DNA of 64,000 nt from Strigops habroptila (GCF_004027225.2 NC_044279.2:32590705-32654704); one strand, 5' to 3'. Positions 1 through 12,565 are shown, numbered from the stretch's first letter. The notes: generated by a model not told the origin, from the sequence alone. Program-made: numbers and translations.

Positions 1-2225
1 AGCTACCTCTCCCTTGCTTTTCTAATGCATAGCATAGGCTTGACATGGCTGACATGGGAAAAAGAAGGGTTTCTAATTGAAAATCAACAGTTAAAAATCT
101 GTACTTATATTTTCAATTACTTTACTGTTTGTAACATAAAATTGTAATTTGGAATTAACTGCAATTCCATTCTTCTCTCAGTACTTATGGAGGAGTCATG
201 AATCTCCAGATTGCTGTGCTGTGGCTCCAGTACCAAAGTGTTGCAGAGAGGAGGTAGAAGTAGTAGAAGCTGGAAAGGCGGCTAAAATGGATGAGATTTA
301 CCAGAAACTAAAACTAATGGGTCTAGAGGGGGCAGCAGTTTGGAGATGCAAGGGTAGACAAGGCAGTGCTTCAGCACTCCAGTATTCAGTTTTTATGTCG
401 GCTGGAAACATCAATTTTACCAAAACAAAGCCTGTGCTATGTGTCCTCTGTCTCTCTCATCTATATGAAAACAAGCAGGAAGCACAGCCATTCCAGCAAT
501 ATCCCATATTTGCACTGCTTTAGATGTGGATTTTTTTTCATACATGCTTTTATCTTAAAGTTTGTCCACAGAAAAATAAAGGGGGGAGAGGAGGATGGAG
601 TATATAGGTATAGAAAATCTAAATACAGATGTGCCACAATCCAGAAGGTTCTATCTTAGATTCTTCAAGAGTGAAGGAGAGAAACTTATTTCCAAATCTC
701 AGTCTTGAAAATACCCAGCAAGCATGGCTCTTTATGGATATTTAGGCTCAACTTCCCTCCATTCCTAAGGCCTGCAGACTCCAAACTTCAGGTCTTTGGA
801 TGCAGTGCAACATCTTGGAGCACACAGGCTGAAAGTAGGCAACAGAAGGAAAATGTAACAACAGGGCTGTTATCAGCCAAAATGCTTTATCTAACTGATT
901 TCTGTATTGTCTGTGTCCATCCCACATGGACATGCTGCATGTAAAACGAAAGTCAGTTTTCTATTTCTGGGTTTTTTTTGTAAATACCACAAGATGACAG
1001 TTGTACCCCACCTGCCCTGAAAAAGAGCGAGCAAGCACAGTTAACTATTCAGCCAGGTGCTTTCAAAATGCCTGTGGCAACTCATCTAAGCAAACTAGAG
1101 GAAATATTTATCAGAAGACCTACCACCTCACCATCCTTTTAAACAGCAACAAGGAACTGGTAGCAGCACTGAACTGCCTCAACTTCAGGTTTCTTCAACT
1201 CTCTCATCAGTGTGAACAAGAGCGACAATGCTTTGCCCTGCTGTTGCACCTGAATGATGTGCATGCTGGAGCCTATGGAGGTGGAATAGAGGAAAAAGGA
1301 TCCTGCCTTTCCCTGAAACTTATTTCCACCTTCTCTTGCACTCATGCTGCCCTTCACATAGTGAATCTTCTTAGGTAACAAGTCCCTTTAAAAGCTGACT
1401 TTTTTGTCCTGTAAGTTTTCAGCTGAAGTAATCTTTATCTAGGTTGCAGTACAGCTGTGTGAATGCTCGTGCCAACAGAAAACAAGAAAAGGATGAAGGC
1501 AGACGATACACTTCTGTTTGGAAGCAGCACAAGCTTAAGCTATATTAAACTAACTGTGGGAAAAACGTGCTGTTACCTAACCACTAGCGGTGGTTCCAGA
1601 ACTTGACATTGGTTTGAGCATTCTCTGCTTAACTGTAAAAAGTCACTCTGCTGCAGGATGAAGCTATAACCGTTGTTCAGGAACTAGCTAGTCAGAATGC
1701 TACCAATTTATGAGCTACTAGCTTGGCAAGTCAACTAGTGTACTAGGTTGGTGATATCACTATGTAAATTATTTACCTGCAGGTTTTTAGCACCAGGGAA
1801 TTGCCCAAAATCTCAGTTGTTCCTAGAACAAAACACCCCATTAGTTAAGAGGAGATACAGATACTGTATATGACCATGTTCATGAGTCAGAGGTGATCGC
1901 ATGAAACAAGTGCCTCCTAAATTATATCGCATATTTTGAGGAGATTTGAGCTCGTCCAATAAAAGAGCTAGGAGTTGTCCGTTAGATTTTTCTTCCCCAA
2001 AGGTTTAAGGGGCTCTTAAAGTGCATGGAATATTTTGTCCCCAATTATTTTTATGTATTGGGTAAGCAAAGTCTTAAATTAATACATAATCTGGCACACA
2101 ATTCAAGAGCTACTTCCTGTAGTAGCTAGTTTGTGGTAATGACATGTCATTTCTGTAGATTGTGTAAATTGCTGGCTCTGTTTTTATACTTCAATAAAAT
2201 CTGTTTCCATAGCTCGTACTTCTTT
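1..2225 (+). other. Possible 3' portion of a + strand transcript
   Basis: This AT-rich segment ends in a typical cleavage context: AATAAA at 2193-2198, a CA about 10 nt further on, then a T-rich stretch. That suggests the tail of a rightward transcript entering from outside the window. The longest frames (149-523 and 1001-1378) match no protein I know. The first follows a pyrimidine-rich tract ending in CAG at 178-180, which could be a splice acceptor. In human the next gene on this side is ANO6, but nothing here resembles its C-terminus. Sequence could equally be intergenic. Confidence 0.25.
2193..2198 (+). terminator. Poly(A) signal AATAAA, + strand
   Basis: Canonical hexamer with a possible cleavage dinucleotide near 2208 and a T-rich stretch at about 2217-2229. 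It lies 71 bp from an oppositely oriented AATAAA, giving a tail-to-tail arrangement. Confidence 0.45.
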
Positions 2226-2263
2226 CATTACAATCAAGCGGGCAGAAGTTCAAATAACAAAAC

Positions 2264-2269
2264 TTTATT
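2264..2269 (-). terminator. Poly(A) signal AATAAA, minus strand
   Basis: TTTATT on the + strand reads AATAAA on the minus strand and is followed, leftward, by a GT-rich stretch (GTTTTGTTATTTG). It would end a leftward transcript near 2240-2250 and is the likely end of the minus-strand unit inferred for 2.25-12.2 kb. Confidence 0.45.
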
Positions 2270-2779
2270 GTTCGTGTCTCTAAGTTAAATAACCAGTGCA
2301 AAGTATAAAATGTTTTTAAAACAATATAAAGTGCAAACCACTGCTAAGTTGTACTGAAACTGCAGTGTACTTTAGGAAGTGACTGATGTACAAAGGAAAA
2401 ACACAAGTATCAGCTGCTTGCAATTCTCCCATCTCCTCTCCACACACCCTTATTTCTTGTCTAAGTGGTGCATCATGGAATATGAAGAAGAGTGCTTAGG
2501 ATGGCTAAATTCTGGGATCAAACACTATAACTGTATACACAGCCAAACTGTAACTTGTATCTTATATTCAGACAAAAGACTGTATTTTCATATTAACAAT
2601 CTACTTCCCTCTTCCAGCTCTACAAAAATGCTGAAAAGTCATTTTTAGAGATCAAGATACGTATGAAATATTTTAAAATAGCAAACCCTTACTAAAAATT
2701 AATTGGCAACACTGCTGCAGAATATGATCTCAACTGGTGAGTTTCTTTGCAAGTACCTTTACTTACTGGCTTTGAGTCG

Positions 2780-4090
2780 TGAATTGGCAGCAGCTTTGTC
2801 CAATTAATTTTGACATGCGCAAAGCATGATAAAGAGAACTATTTATCAGTACTTAAGTCCTGACTACTTTCATCATCCAGAAGACATTACACAGAATACT
2901 AGGACTCTTGTTTTGAGAGATGAGCCAACATTTTCTGTGGAATGCCACTTGACTCCTGGACTCCAGTTCCAACAGACTTACACGTAGACACAAACCTCCT
3001 TTCAGTATTTGAGTTCAGGTCCTGGAAGAAGCTACCAGAGCTGGTTGACTTGAAGAGCTCCTGTTCTCTGACTGATACACGGAAGACACCAGCACAAAGA
3101 ACACCACACTCGTTGAGGCTGGTACAGTGCTGCATTTGATAGTTCACGCTCAAAATGTGCCACCCTAGATAGCTGGCTGCAGTGGTCTCTCCTCCCGGCG
3201 CACCCAGGGTCGTGTGCCTGCCTATTTACTACTTCCTTTCCAAATGTTAAACTTCCCATAACTTTATTTGCACTTACCCAGCTGTGGTGTTTAACATTTA
3301 TTGCTACTTCCTATTTAAGATCAGCAAGTTTTACTAATGCAGTAACAAATTAACCCAAAATACGCGATCAGTGGTTTTGCTTTTGCTAATTTTTAAATTT
3401 GTTCCTAACACCCAGTGAGCAGCACTCCGCTGTGGCACTGGACAAAGGGAAAACTTAAGAAACTCCTTCATCAGGCAAGACAACCTATTTTCAAGACACC
3501 CGGAGAGCTGCGGTCTTGAAGTGTGCACGACAGCTTTTCAGAAGGCCAGTGACTGCACAGCATATCTTTTGTGGTGGAGTTTTGTCATCTACCAAGGGGC
3601 AGATCTGTTGGACTACCTGAACAGCCATCTAAAATCCTGCCAATTTTTCCTTCAAAAATTTGTAAACACCAGATCTGCTCACTTTCCATGAAAGGATGTT
3701 GAAGAATACTGAAGCTGCTTCAATGATTTGAAGAGTCCCTGTTTCTCTCTAGCTGGCACTGAAACAGTTGCAGGCATACAGAAGTCAGCTTCACTGACTT
3801 CTACACCTAGGAACTGCAACTTGCCATTGAAACCAGCAAGAACAAAAAAACCCAAGAGTTTTCCTTTCTGCACCTTCCCCGGGACACCACCACCACCAAA
3901 AAGCAGACTTTTGGTGACCCTTCACTGTAACAAACGTCCAGTATAACATCCAAAAACCTAATGGAGTATTTAATGAACTTTTTTTAATAGAACAGTATTA
4001 TTAACTTCAAGCCACAAAGCTCAATTCTACAGTAACCATGCTTATGAAGATCACACAAAAGTAACTGGAAAGCCTTTCCTCTCCCGCAAC
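2780..4090. other. No gene recognised; weak local duplication
   Basis: Unique-looking sequence of moderate GC content within the inferred leftward unit. The stretches near 3043-3070 and 3727-3752 share TTGAAGAG and neighbouring bases and may be a diverged duplication. The short minus-strand frames here (2899-3153, 3679-3873) have no recognisable product. Confidence 0.3.
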
Positions 4091-4094
4091 ATTA

Positions 4095-4204
4095 GGGTGG
4101 GGTTTTTTGGGGGAGGGTATGTGGGGTTTTTTGGTGGCTTTGGTTTTTTGTTTGTTCGTTTGGGGGTTTGTTTGGTTTTTTGTTATGGGGTTTTTGGTTT
4201 TGGT
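4095..4204 (+). repeat. G/T-rich tract with G-quadruplex motif
   Basis: A 110-bp low-complexity run made almost only of G and T. Its left end (4095-4126) has five runs of three or more G with loops of 1, 6, 1 and 5 nt, which satisfies the usual G4 pattern. On the minus strand it is C/A-rich, which explains the proline/lysine/asparagine-rich false frames there. Confidence 0.85.
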
Positions 4205-4209
4205 CCATT

Positions 4210-7200
4210 CCCCCCTCCCCCAAAGAAGAGGCATGTGACCATGCAGTAGCCCTCTGTGTTCTAATTATATTGATATAATACATGTTGCACACATTTTGTT
4301 TGGGGTGGGATGGGGACAGGGTAAGGACAAATAGAGCAGACAGCTGTGTAAAGCTCTTCTATCATTCTCACACCTAACTGAAGCCAGTATTACCACAGAG
4401 AGGACAAAAAAGCTCTCAGCATTATGCTCACGAGCCATTCATCAGGCAGTCCTTTCTTAAAAAATAAACAAATAAAAAAAAATAATAGCAGGCAGTACTT
4501 ACTAGGCTACGCCTTTGCTAGCAATGAAGCCACCAGAACCCCTTAAGCAGAGATTAGCAAAGCAAGTAATCCTCAGGGAATTCTCCCAGGACATCCAGCT
4601 AGTTGATAAAAACTGTTGCAGCCTTGGATTGTAAGTAGCAAAGGGATACCAAAAGGACACAGTTCAGATACTACACAAGGCTCAGTTAATGTACCTGACA
4701 CAAGACAACTGCTTCAGCTACTCAGAGCCCTAAGCCCAGCCAGGAGGAAGCCAGCACCAAAATCACCAGTGTAAGGAATATTTTTTACTACTTGGATTTC
4801 AAGCACAGGACTTGCTGCCTTCCCTTCATATACTCACTCTGTATTGGGCAGTGTTCTTCTGAGTAATTAGCGTTATGTTGGAATGAGCTGAGCATATTAC
4901 AGGATAGTGACTTTCTGTATTGGAGCCCAGTGTAATAAATACAGGTATTTTGCAATCACATTGCATATAGTGACTATAAATGCAAATAGAGCCAAACAGC
5001 CACTAGGATATGTTTTCAGGACTGAATTTTGATAGGACTTTAGGTTCCAAGACACCTTATAAGAAGAAACAACTGAAGATGTCCTTTTTTTTTTTCTGAA
5101 CTTAAAAACTACTTGGGATTAAGTTTTGCAGGCCAGGTATCTGCCTCAAGCTGATGTTTTCAAAAGAAATTTTCAGCAAGGATGTTAAATATGAAACTGG
5201 GGGAGGAAAAAAAATACCCAAACACTCCCATTTTTACTCAAGTACAGAAAAAGCCCTCTTAATGTACTTGAAAAAGCCTTTACTTCGAAGAGAGAACTTG
5301 AAATTTCGTGGGAGAATAGACTTTGAATCAGGGATATGCCTTTTGGGCAGTTCTCCTATTGAACTTCATGATAAGGCAATAAGCTTTTGAATCTCAAGCT
5401 GCACATGCACAGCGAAAAAAAAATAAATTAAAAAAGTATTAAGAGCTAGAAGATGGATTTTCTGAAAATTCTGTGGCCCCAGCAATGCTGCAGGTTGGTC
5501 ATGGCAGTTACTCCTACCTGAGGCAGCGGCGGGGACTGCAGGTAAGGCTGGGGCTCCACCGTGCTCTGTGCTCCCTCTTCTGGCACCCAGGCCAGTGCAA
5601 AGAGCCAGCAGCAGCCTCAACCGGGAAGAGGACTGGTCATGTTGGGAGTCTCCAACAAATGCATCCTGTTGGGCAATACCCCATTTGTATTTCTGTCCTT
5701 ATCTGGCATTTACACAGAGCAGCGAGCTTCTTGCATCGAAGCAGTGGCCTCTAACGAAGTGTTTCTCATTTTCTGAGTTCCAAATTCGAGCCTCTGGAGA
5801 CTAAATGCAGAAACACCAAGCAGTATCTACCGTCTGTATTCAGCCTCCTTGACTGCAGCTTCTGAGCGCTGCACGTGTTTCAGAGAACAGAGCATCACAA
5901 TCATCTTGCACTAGGAAAGCCCCATAATGCAGACAGGACGACAGCATGTACACACAAGTTCACGAATGGCTGAATTTAACATGGCTCTGAAGTTACAGCT
6001 AGCACTCCTATTGCTGATTTCTACTCTCAAATAACCTGTAAATTATATCCACTGAAACTGTGCTTTGATTAAACGAAGAACACTCCAAATTAGCAGCCAT
6101 TCTTGTATTGAATTCCTCTGTGCCTTAGCTTTCCCAGCATTACAGTGACGATAATGCTACCAGCTCAGAATTTTCAGAACTCATTAGTATGAGCATCCTG
6201 ATATTCTCCTAATGATTACTCTAGAAAACCTTGTGAGAAACAAAAAAAAAAAATAAAAAAAAAATCTGTATTCAGATAAACATTTAAGCCTCATACAGAG
6301 CCACCACCTCTTTTTTTTAATTCAATGAGCAGTACCTATCTCAAACTGAAGGATCATGCATTAAAAAAAGTGATCATGTAATTGAGGACTATCATAACAC
6401 ACATGTATGATGCCACAGATGGAAAACTCTTAACTAGTGAGCACTGAATGTTTCAACCTTAATTTTTGTATGTTTATACGTTAATGTTTGTATGTAGTTA
6501 TACGTAATTTTCATGTTCACTTGCAGACACTGTTAGACTTAAAAGTCAAGAACTCTTTGGCAGATGAAAAAAATACAATCAAGTGCCTATATATGTCCTT
6601 CTATAAATAAATAAATTGATCCCGAGATGAACTTGGCTGCAGCTAGTTATCCAAACTTAAAAAAAATAAAAAAAATCATTAAAAAGCATCTCTGAAAGCT
6701 TAATTAGCACATCCTTAGCACAATACTTGAACAACATGGGAAAACTTGCACTATCAAACATATATTATAATTTCTGTATAGTACTGCAAACATGACACTG
6801 ACACCTGGATTACGGACACACAACTCCATTTTCATGAGTGCTAAACACGACTAATTCCAAAGGAACGCCATGGAGGCTCTGTAATAGCTTGGCAACCCCT
6901 TGAAGGAAAAACTATGACATTATTTCATTTTCCTAAAGCAAAGTGAAGAATGACCCCAGACTTACTAAAATACAGGTAACACATCAAACACAATATTCTA
7001 AAGGTTTCATTCACAGACAGGTTTACTTTACTTTTATTGTCTTATAAATCTAGCTAAACTTGTAGCATTAAAAAAAAAATAAATCTATTTTGACTTTGTA
7101 AACTAACACTAGAGCAACTTGAAGGATGAAATGAGACAGGAAGAACTTTTATTCTGAGAGACCATACTGTAAGCTCAGGGCAGTGCTATTTATGCTGGGG

Positions 7201-10200
7201 AACTCACTACAAGCAGTCCCCAGTGCAGCACGTCACTTAAGTCACTGGAAGCTTGTGTTCAAGAAACTGAAATAACATACTTGCAAACAATAAAGCAAGC
7301 TTTAAGATTACAAATCATGTGTGAATAGCTGCAGTACTAAGTATTTCTGATTCAGCAAAATATGGAAATAAAATGTACAGTAACTGCATCTAAGGAGATA
7401 TAAATCTGAAGTGGAAGTTGCTTGTGACACTGCTGAGAGCCCCCTTGAGAGGGGACTTGCCCCACCAAAAATCATCAGGTTTTCGGCGCTTTCTTGCTTG
7501 AACCCACATTTTCTTTCATCTCCCTTTTTCCTTCCTCAGCAGGACTGCAAGAACTCTTCCAGCTTCTTGTACTGTTTTCCAACACATGCAAGGGAGCCTC
7601 ACAGAGGGAAGCAGTTCCTGCAGTTTCCCCACTCCACACACAAGCTAGGTAAGGACAAGGATAAGCAGACTAGTTTGCATAACACGTTTTAACACTGCTA
7701 ACCCAGTGTTAAATACCCACAGACTCTACTTTTGCCTCTTGGTAAGGGGCAAAAGGGTACTATGATCACTCTTTTCTAAACAGTATTAGGAACATCTCAG
7801 CTCAGAACAGACACTGGCCCAGCTCTGTGCATCAGTCATTCCTAAGCACAGTGATCTTGGTAGCTCTGGAAGCCCCAAGATCAAGAACTGATGAAAGACA
7901 CAGGGCCTGTATACACTCTATTTCTTCTACTTTTTCCTAAGCAACTTCAGTTATCCCGTTTGCAACAAGATTCTGGGAAAGACATATCTTATATTAAGGT
8001 TTAAAATTCAGAAATAGTAGCAACTCAGCCTAATAAACATTTTTAGACTATCTGGAGATTAAGAAAGTCGTAGATTCCCCCAAGAGCTTCAAAAGCTATC
8101 ACGTTACTGCAAGCAACAGGAACTGATACTCAACTACATTTGATAGCTCTTTATATGTAAACAACCTCAAAATCCATTTCTCACTAGCTTTTTTTGTTAG
8201 GTTAGACACTGCTGTAGTTACAGTTTAAGTCCAATGCTTTAAGTGTGATTTTCAAGTTAGGCATCCCATAAGCATTTGATCAATGCAGTAAGGTTCAGAT
8301 TTTTTTTTCTCATTTCAGTTACTCTGAAAATAGGTACTTCCTCTTATCTGGGCAACAGCAGCCAATGCAGTGCTGCTCACCTACCAGCAGTCTAAGACCA
8401 AATCCACACTAAGTAGATCACCAACAGATAGACTGAGAATCATAATTAAACAACAGATTTTCTCCTTCAAATGTGCATCTATGCTCATAAGGCATTCATG
8501 CATTTTCACTGAAGTACTTCATTTGCTTGAGCAATTTCAATGGATTATTTAGTTTAAATGTTATTTCATCAGTATTCCACTTACTACTGAAGTTTTCAGA
8601 AAAGTTTTTGCAACATATATTATACTGGGATGCATAAATTGTCACATGTATTGTCTGTCCACACATTCACAGTTGCACAAACTACTTCCCATTTATGCCT
8701 GTATAGAAGTTAACTAAGGCAACCGCTTACTCAGAGAAATTTCTACATATTTTTAGCTACCGTTGACTGCCATTTGAATTGGTAAAAATATAAAGATGAG
8801 ACAGTGCTACGTGACAAGCAAATATTGCTGGCAGATCTGCAATACTGAGAACTCTCCTACTAGCACCATTTCGCTACTTAGACTGCTAACAAACATTATT
8901 GAGTTATTAGGTTTGGTTTTGCTCTAGGTCAACTAGACCTTTTCCACCCATGCGTGATACCATCATTCTTACTCTACAAAAGCCCTTAAAGACAAATTTA
9001 ATCTGATTGTTTCCGTATTTCTGAGCACGGTTCCTTTTTAACATTCAGAAGCTCTCTCAGTTTTGCATCTCAATCAAACTTTCACACATCCAACCAGAAA
9101 CATGAATCACACTTAGTGCTATTTCGGGGAACATCTACAGCTATAGTGGCAGGGGAAGTGTGCCATCCACCAGATCACACAAACACAAGAGGTAATCATG
9201 AAGTAACACTTGAAACAGGTAATTTACTAAGCACAAATATGCTGTTTTCTTTTTAAAAAGGATGTACTGTTTGCTGTTAGGACATTTGTCGCTCCTGTCC
9301 TGCAGACCAATGCTTGTCAGAGCCTCAAAACAGTTACTGCTACGAAGGCCCTAATCTGCATTACAGGTATAACTTGAGAAATGCAGCAAATATTTTTTGC
9401 CTGTAAGAAAAGGGTATTAATTTGATAATCTTTCTAAACTTACTGTTGAAGTATTGCCAACCCTAAGTGTTCAGAACACGTAAGCCAGAACCTACAAAGA
9501 ATGATGATTTCAAAAGCACTGCAGTTTTCAAATCAAGTGGGAGTGCATTTACGTATTTATTTTTACTTCTCCTTCAGTTGCATTTAGGGTTTTCCTGCTT
9601 CATGTTTAATACTTCATTGCACAACTGAAAACCCCTCAACTATGAAGTATTTTTAACTTAGAGTTTAGAGGATCATAAAATTTGCTGATTCCAAGAGGTG
9701 GACCTTTGTGAAGAACAGCAAGTTATTAGAAAATTACAATAATTACAGATAATACTTTTCAAAGTGTTTAATCAATTTGGGTATTTACAACATTGTTTAT
9801 GTAACATTTTTCCTTCTATTTTATCTCCTAAGTAGTACCATAAAAATAAAGTTGACATGAGGAAAGCACACGACATGTCAGGAGGGAAGTGCCCTAAGTA
9901 ATTTAAATAAACAAACAGCATTAGTGTTATCTAAGCCACGCCTGCTCGGGTAGTTAAGTTCCACTAACTGTAGTGGAAATACTGTACAAGTGTGCAGAAG
10001 TAGTTTGTAATACTGCACATCTGCTTTCCTACCTTTGCCGTACTGTTGAGCATTTCATTTCATGCATAAGACCATTAATTTATGATTTAATCCTGTTCCA
10101 TTGAAGACTAGCCACTTATGCCTATACAAAGTAGCAGCCTCTTTAAAAGAAGCTTGCACACTAAAAGGTAATACATAATTTTAAAACATTATTCAGTAAG

Positions 10201-11720
10201 AACGGGTAGGACTAATACCTTGCTGAGTAAATACCCCTTGTTGAAGTGTATATTTGTCACAGCAAGCTATGCAGTTAGTCTCTAGCCTAACATATGCAGT
10301 TAACTGCAACACTTCAACATTTTTTATTAAAAATGGTTGAGCTGTCACTAGAATCTGCCACTGGGTTTCTGACCCTTTTTCTTCTACCAGATGCCCATCC
10401 TGCAATTCTTGTGTTTATTTTCAGATTGCACCTTTATTACATGCTACTGTCTGCAGATTTAAGAGTGAATTTACTGTCTTCACTAGTCCATCAAATAGGC
10501 TATATTTTCTAAACACATATATATACACAGGCACATACACATAAACAGATAAAATACACTAACTTCAGTTTCTAAGGATTTACAGTTTACTGTTTAATAT
10601 AAGTAGCATACAGCTAGTGATACTAGTTACTCTAATCAAAATATAATGTTGCCACAATTCATGAGCAGCAGAAGCAGAAATGAAAATGGAAATGAGCAAG
10701 AATATTTCACACACCAGAGAGCAGAGTTAGTGGCACACTGACAAGAGCCACTGTGGCCTCCTCTCTATATAGCAGCAGTTCAGCAGATAGGTAATAAACA
10801 TGTAATTTAATACTAAAGATTCAAGAACAAAGTTTGAAACTGCAACGCAGCTATTAGAACAGAAGACTCACTTGGCACAGTTATACCTAAAAATAAGCAA
10901 CCAACACACTCACAAAACCCACAAACACCCCAACATCCAACTACTAGTGAATAGTGACAATTCGGCTACTGGACCTGCACTGTCTGTCTGCAAGAATGCT
11001 CATTGCACACATAACATTTACCCATTGAGATTCATTGCATATGATAACTTTTATAAGTCATTTAAATAGTACAGGTTTTATTTTACAATTTCAATAAATT
11101 CAAGTTGCATTGACAGGTACTAGAGATCAATAAAAAGATGATATTTTTCTAAATAGCGAGATTTTTTCCCCCCTTTTGCCCTACATTTAATCTTTGACTC
11201 TTTTAATATGCAACAAGAGATACAATTTTTAAACATCAACGTAATCTTAGTACATTTAAAAATTATCACTTCCACCAGAAACTGGTCACCACCTTTATTC
11301 AATACCACTAAAATGCATGCATATTAAGGCAGGTAAATCAGAAAATCAGGTCTTAATTCATAAGCCCTTTCTCTACCTCAAAAAGGAGGGGAGCCTCCAC
11401 CAATGTAAAAACAACAAACCCGGTGGTGTAATACTAGCATCAGCTTCACAACCTGATCATAGGGGATCTCCAACTATTTTAGCTATAAGCCGAACAACCA
11501 AGCTACAAGAACCAAGACATCGTTAATGTAAAACAGTAGTTATTACGAGGCTGGCATCACAAGATCAGAGTCCAATTCAGACATTTTGTACCTTGCTGCT
11601 GGGTAGTGTTACTGGAAGCATCAGCCTAATAGCCGGTTTATTCATAAGGCACGCACTAAAATGAAACAAACAGTAATTAAGTGCTGATGGTGACCTAGTT
11701 AGCTACACAAAGAGCTAGAT
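4210..11720. other. AT-rich, no gene recognised
   Basis: About 7.5 kb of A/C-skewed sequence with A-rich stretches at about 6241-6265 and 6658-6685 and a short A9 near 7070. No coding exon, RNA gene or clear transposon is recognised. A GC-richer patch at 5460-5640 and an unremarkable frame at 7411-7692 show no known product. It is covered by the inferred leftward non-coding unit. Confidence 0.5.
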
Positions 11721-12222
11721 CGTCCTGTCACTCATTACAGGTTCGCCGGAATCCGACAGGAACGGTCCCGTCCACCCGGGCTGCGCGGGCGGCCGAGAGC
11801 GGGGAGCAGCGCCTCTCGCCCAGGCAGCCCCGGGCTCCCGCGCCCGCCGCGCCCCGCGCCGCCGGCCGCTCCCCCGGCCCCCTGCCTCCGAAGATCTGGG
11901 ATCCGCACGGGCTGGGCCCCGTGGAGCGGCAGAGCCGGCGCGGGTAGCGCCAAGGCCGCCTGCCTTCGAGTTCCCCTCCCCCGCTCCGGCAGCTCCGCAC
12001 TGGGATAACGCAGCCTCTGACTCGCTCGCTGCTCGCGTCCCCCTTCACCTCCCTCTCTTCCCTCCCCCAACGCGCACACTTGATAGAAAGTCTCCTCTCG
12101 GCGGCGGGAGGGCGGTGAAATCCTTCGCTCTCCTCCCTCCGCTCTCTGTAACGCGAACGAGCCGCCGCCTTCTGTTCCTCAGCCTTGGCCAAGTCGGCGT
12201 TTTGTTGACAGGCTCTGCCGGG

Positions 12223-12265
12223 CACAAAATGGGGCTGCCGCTTCCACGGGCGCCGCCATTTTGTG
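12223..12265. promoter_or_regulatory. Head-to-head pair of YY1-like sites
   Basis: CACAAAATGG (12223-12232) and CCATTTTGTG (12256-12265) are a perfect 10-bp inverted repeat separated by 23 bp. The right copy extends to GCCGCCATTTTG (12252-12263), the well-known YY1 core-promoter motif that often marks and orients transcription starts. The left copy faces the other way, which fits a bidirectional or leftward start. Confidence 0.65.
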
Positions 12266-12407
12266 AGGAGCCGCCGCGCTAAGCCGGAGCCGCAGCCGCA
12301 GCCTCAGTAGCGGCGGCCCCCGGCAGCCCGGGTGCGCCGGAGCGGCGGCCGGGGTCTGTGTAATGGTTGAATAAAGTGACCCCGTCTAGGGAATCCCCAG
12401 CTGACAG

Positions 12408-12475
12408 TTACGTAAGGGACCGTGCGCAATTGCTGCGCTTAGCATGGAAACCCACCTAGCCCTGCTACGCAATTT
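12408..12475. promoter_or_regulatory. Cluster of bZIP-like (PAR bZIP / C/EBP) sites
   Basis: TTACGTAA (12408-12415) is the palindromic PAR-bZIP consensus. Just to the right are TGCGCAAT (from about 12424) and TACGCAAT (near 12467), both C/EBP-like. They lie on the right flank of the first CpG island, between the inferred divergent start and ARID2. Binding is not shown. Confidence 0.4.
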
Positions 12476-12565
12476 GCCTACCCTCCCCTCTGCCTCCCAC
12501 TCCCCTCCACAGAGCACCCGGGCGAGGAAAGGGACTCACCTCCGCCGACTGCCCCTCGCGGAGGG

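Larger units (their letters stand above)
2245..12225 (-). ncRNA. Putative leftward non-coding transcription unit upstream of ARID2
   Basis: Inferred, not proven. Three signs agree. A CpG island sits at the right end (about 11.73-12.56 kb). A minus-strand AATAAA sits at the left end (2269-2264). The + strand between them is A- and C-rich, the mirror of the T/G-rich ARID2 intron, as expected if it is transcribed leftward. Minus-strand frames in the body are short and match no known protein, so a lncRNA is more likely than a coding gene. GTAAGT donors on the minus strand occur at 2766, 3277, 4502 and 6965 (right-hand base), but at about chance frequency, so I give no exon structure. Human LINC00938 lies close upstream of ARID2 in this orientation, as I recall; orthology is untested. 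The start could instead lie to the right of 12541, where a strong minus-strand donor occurs. Confidence 0.35.
11730..12560. promoter_or_regulatory. CpG island, likely promoter of a divergent transcript
   Basis: A sharp rise in G+C and CpG, densest at 11750-11960 and 12220-12360, stands alone between AT-rich sequence on the left and a CpG-poor spacer on the right. It is distinct from the ARID2 island 1-2 kb further on. It holds two inverted YY1-like sites and a group of bZIP-like sites. The 165-codon minus-strand frame at 11728-12225 begins at a GTG and has the arginine/glycine/alanine composition of CpG-island noise, so it is not called as a protein. Confidence 0.8.

Noticed and set aside
149..523. 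124-codon + frame with a possible acceptor before it
   Set aside because: No recognised product; the pyrimidine tract and CAG alone do not establish an exon.
11728..12225. 165-residue minus-strand frame in the first CpG island
   Set aside because: Starts at GTG, has the composition of GC-rich noise and no recognisable domain.
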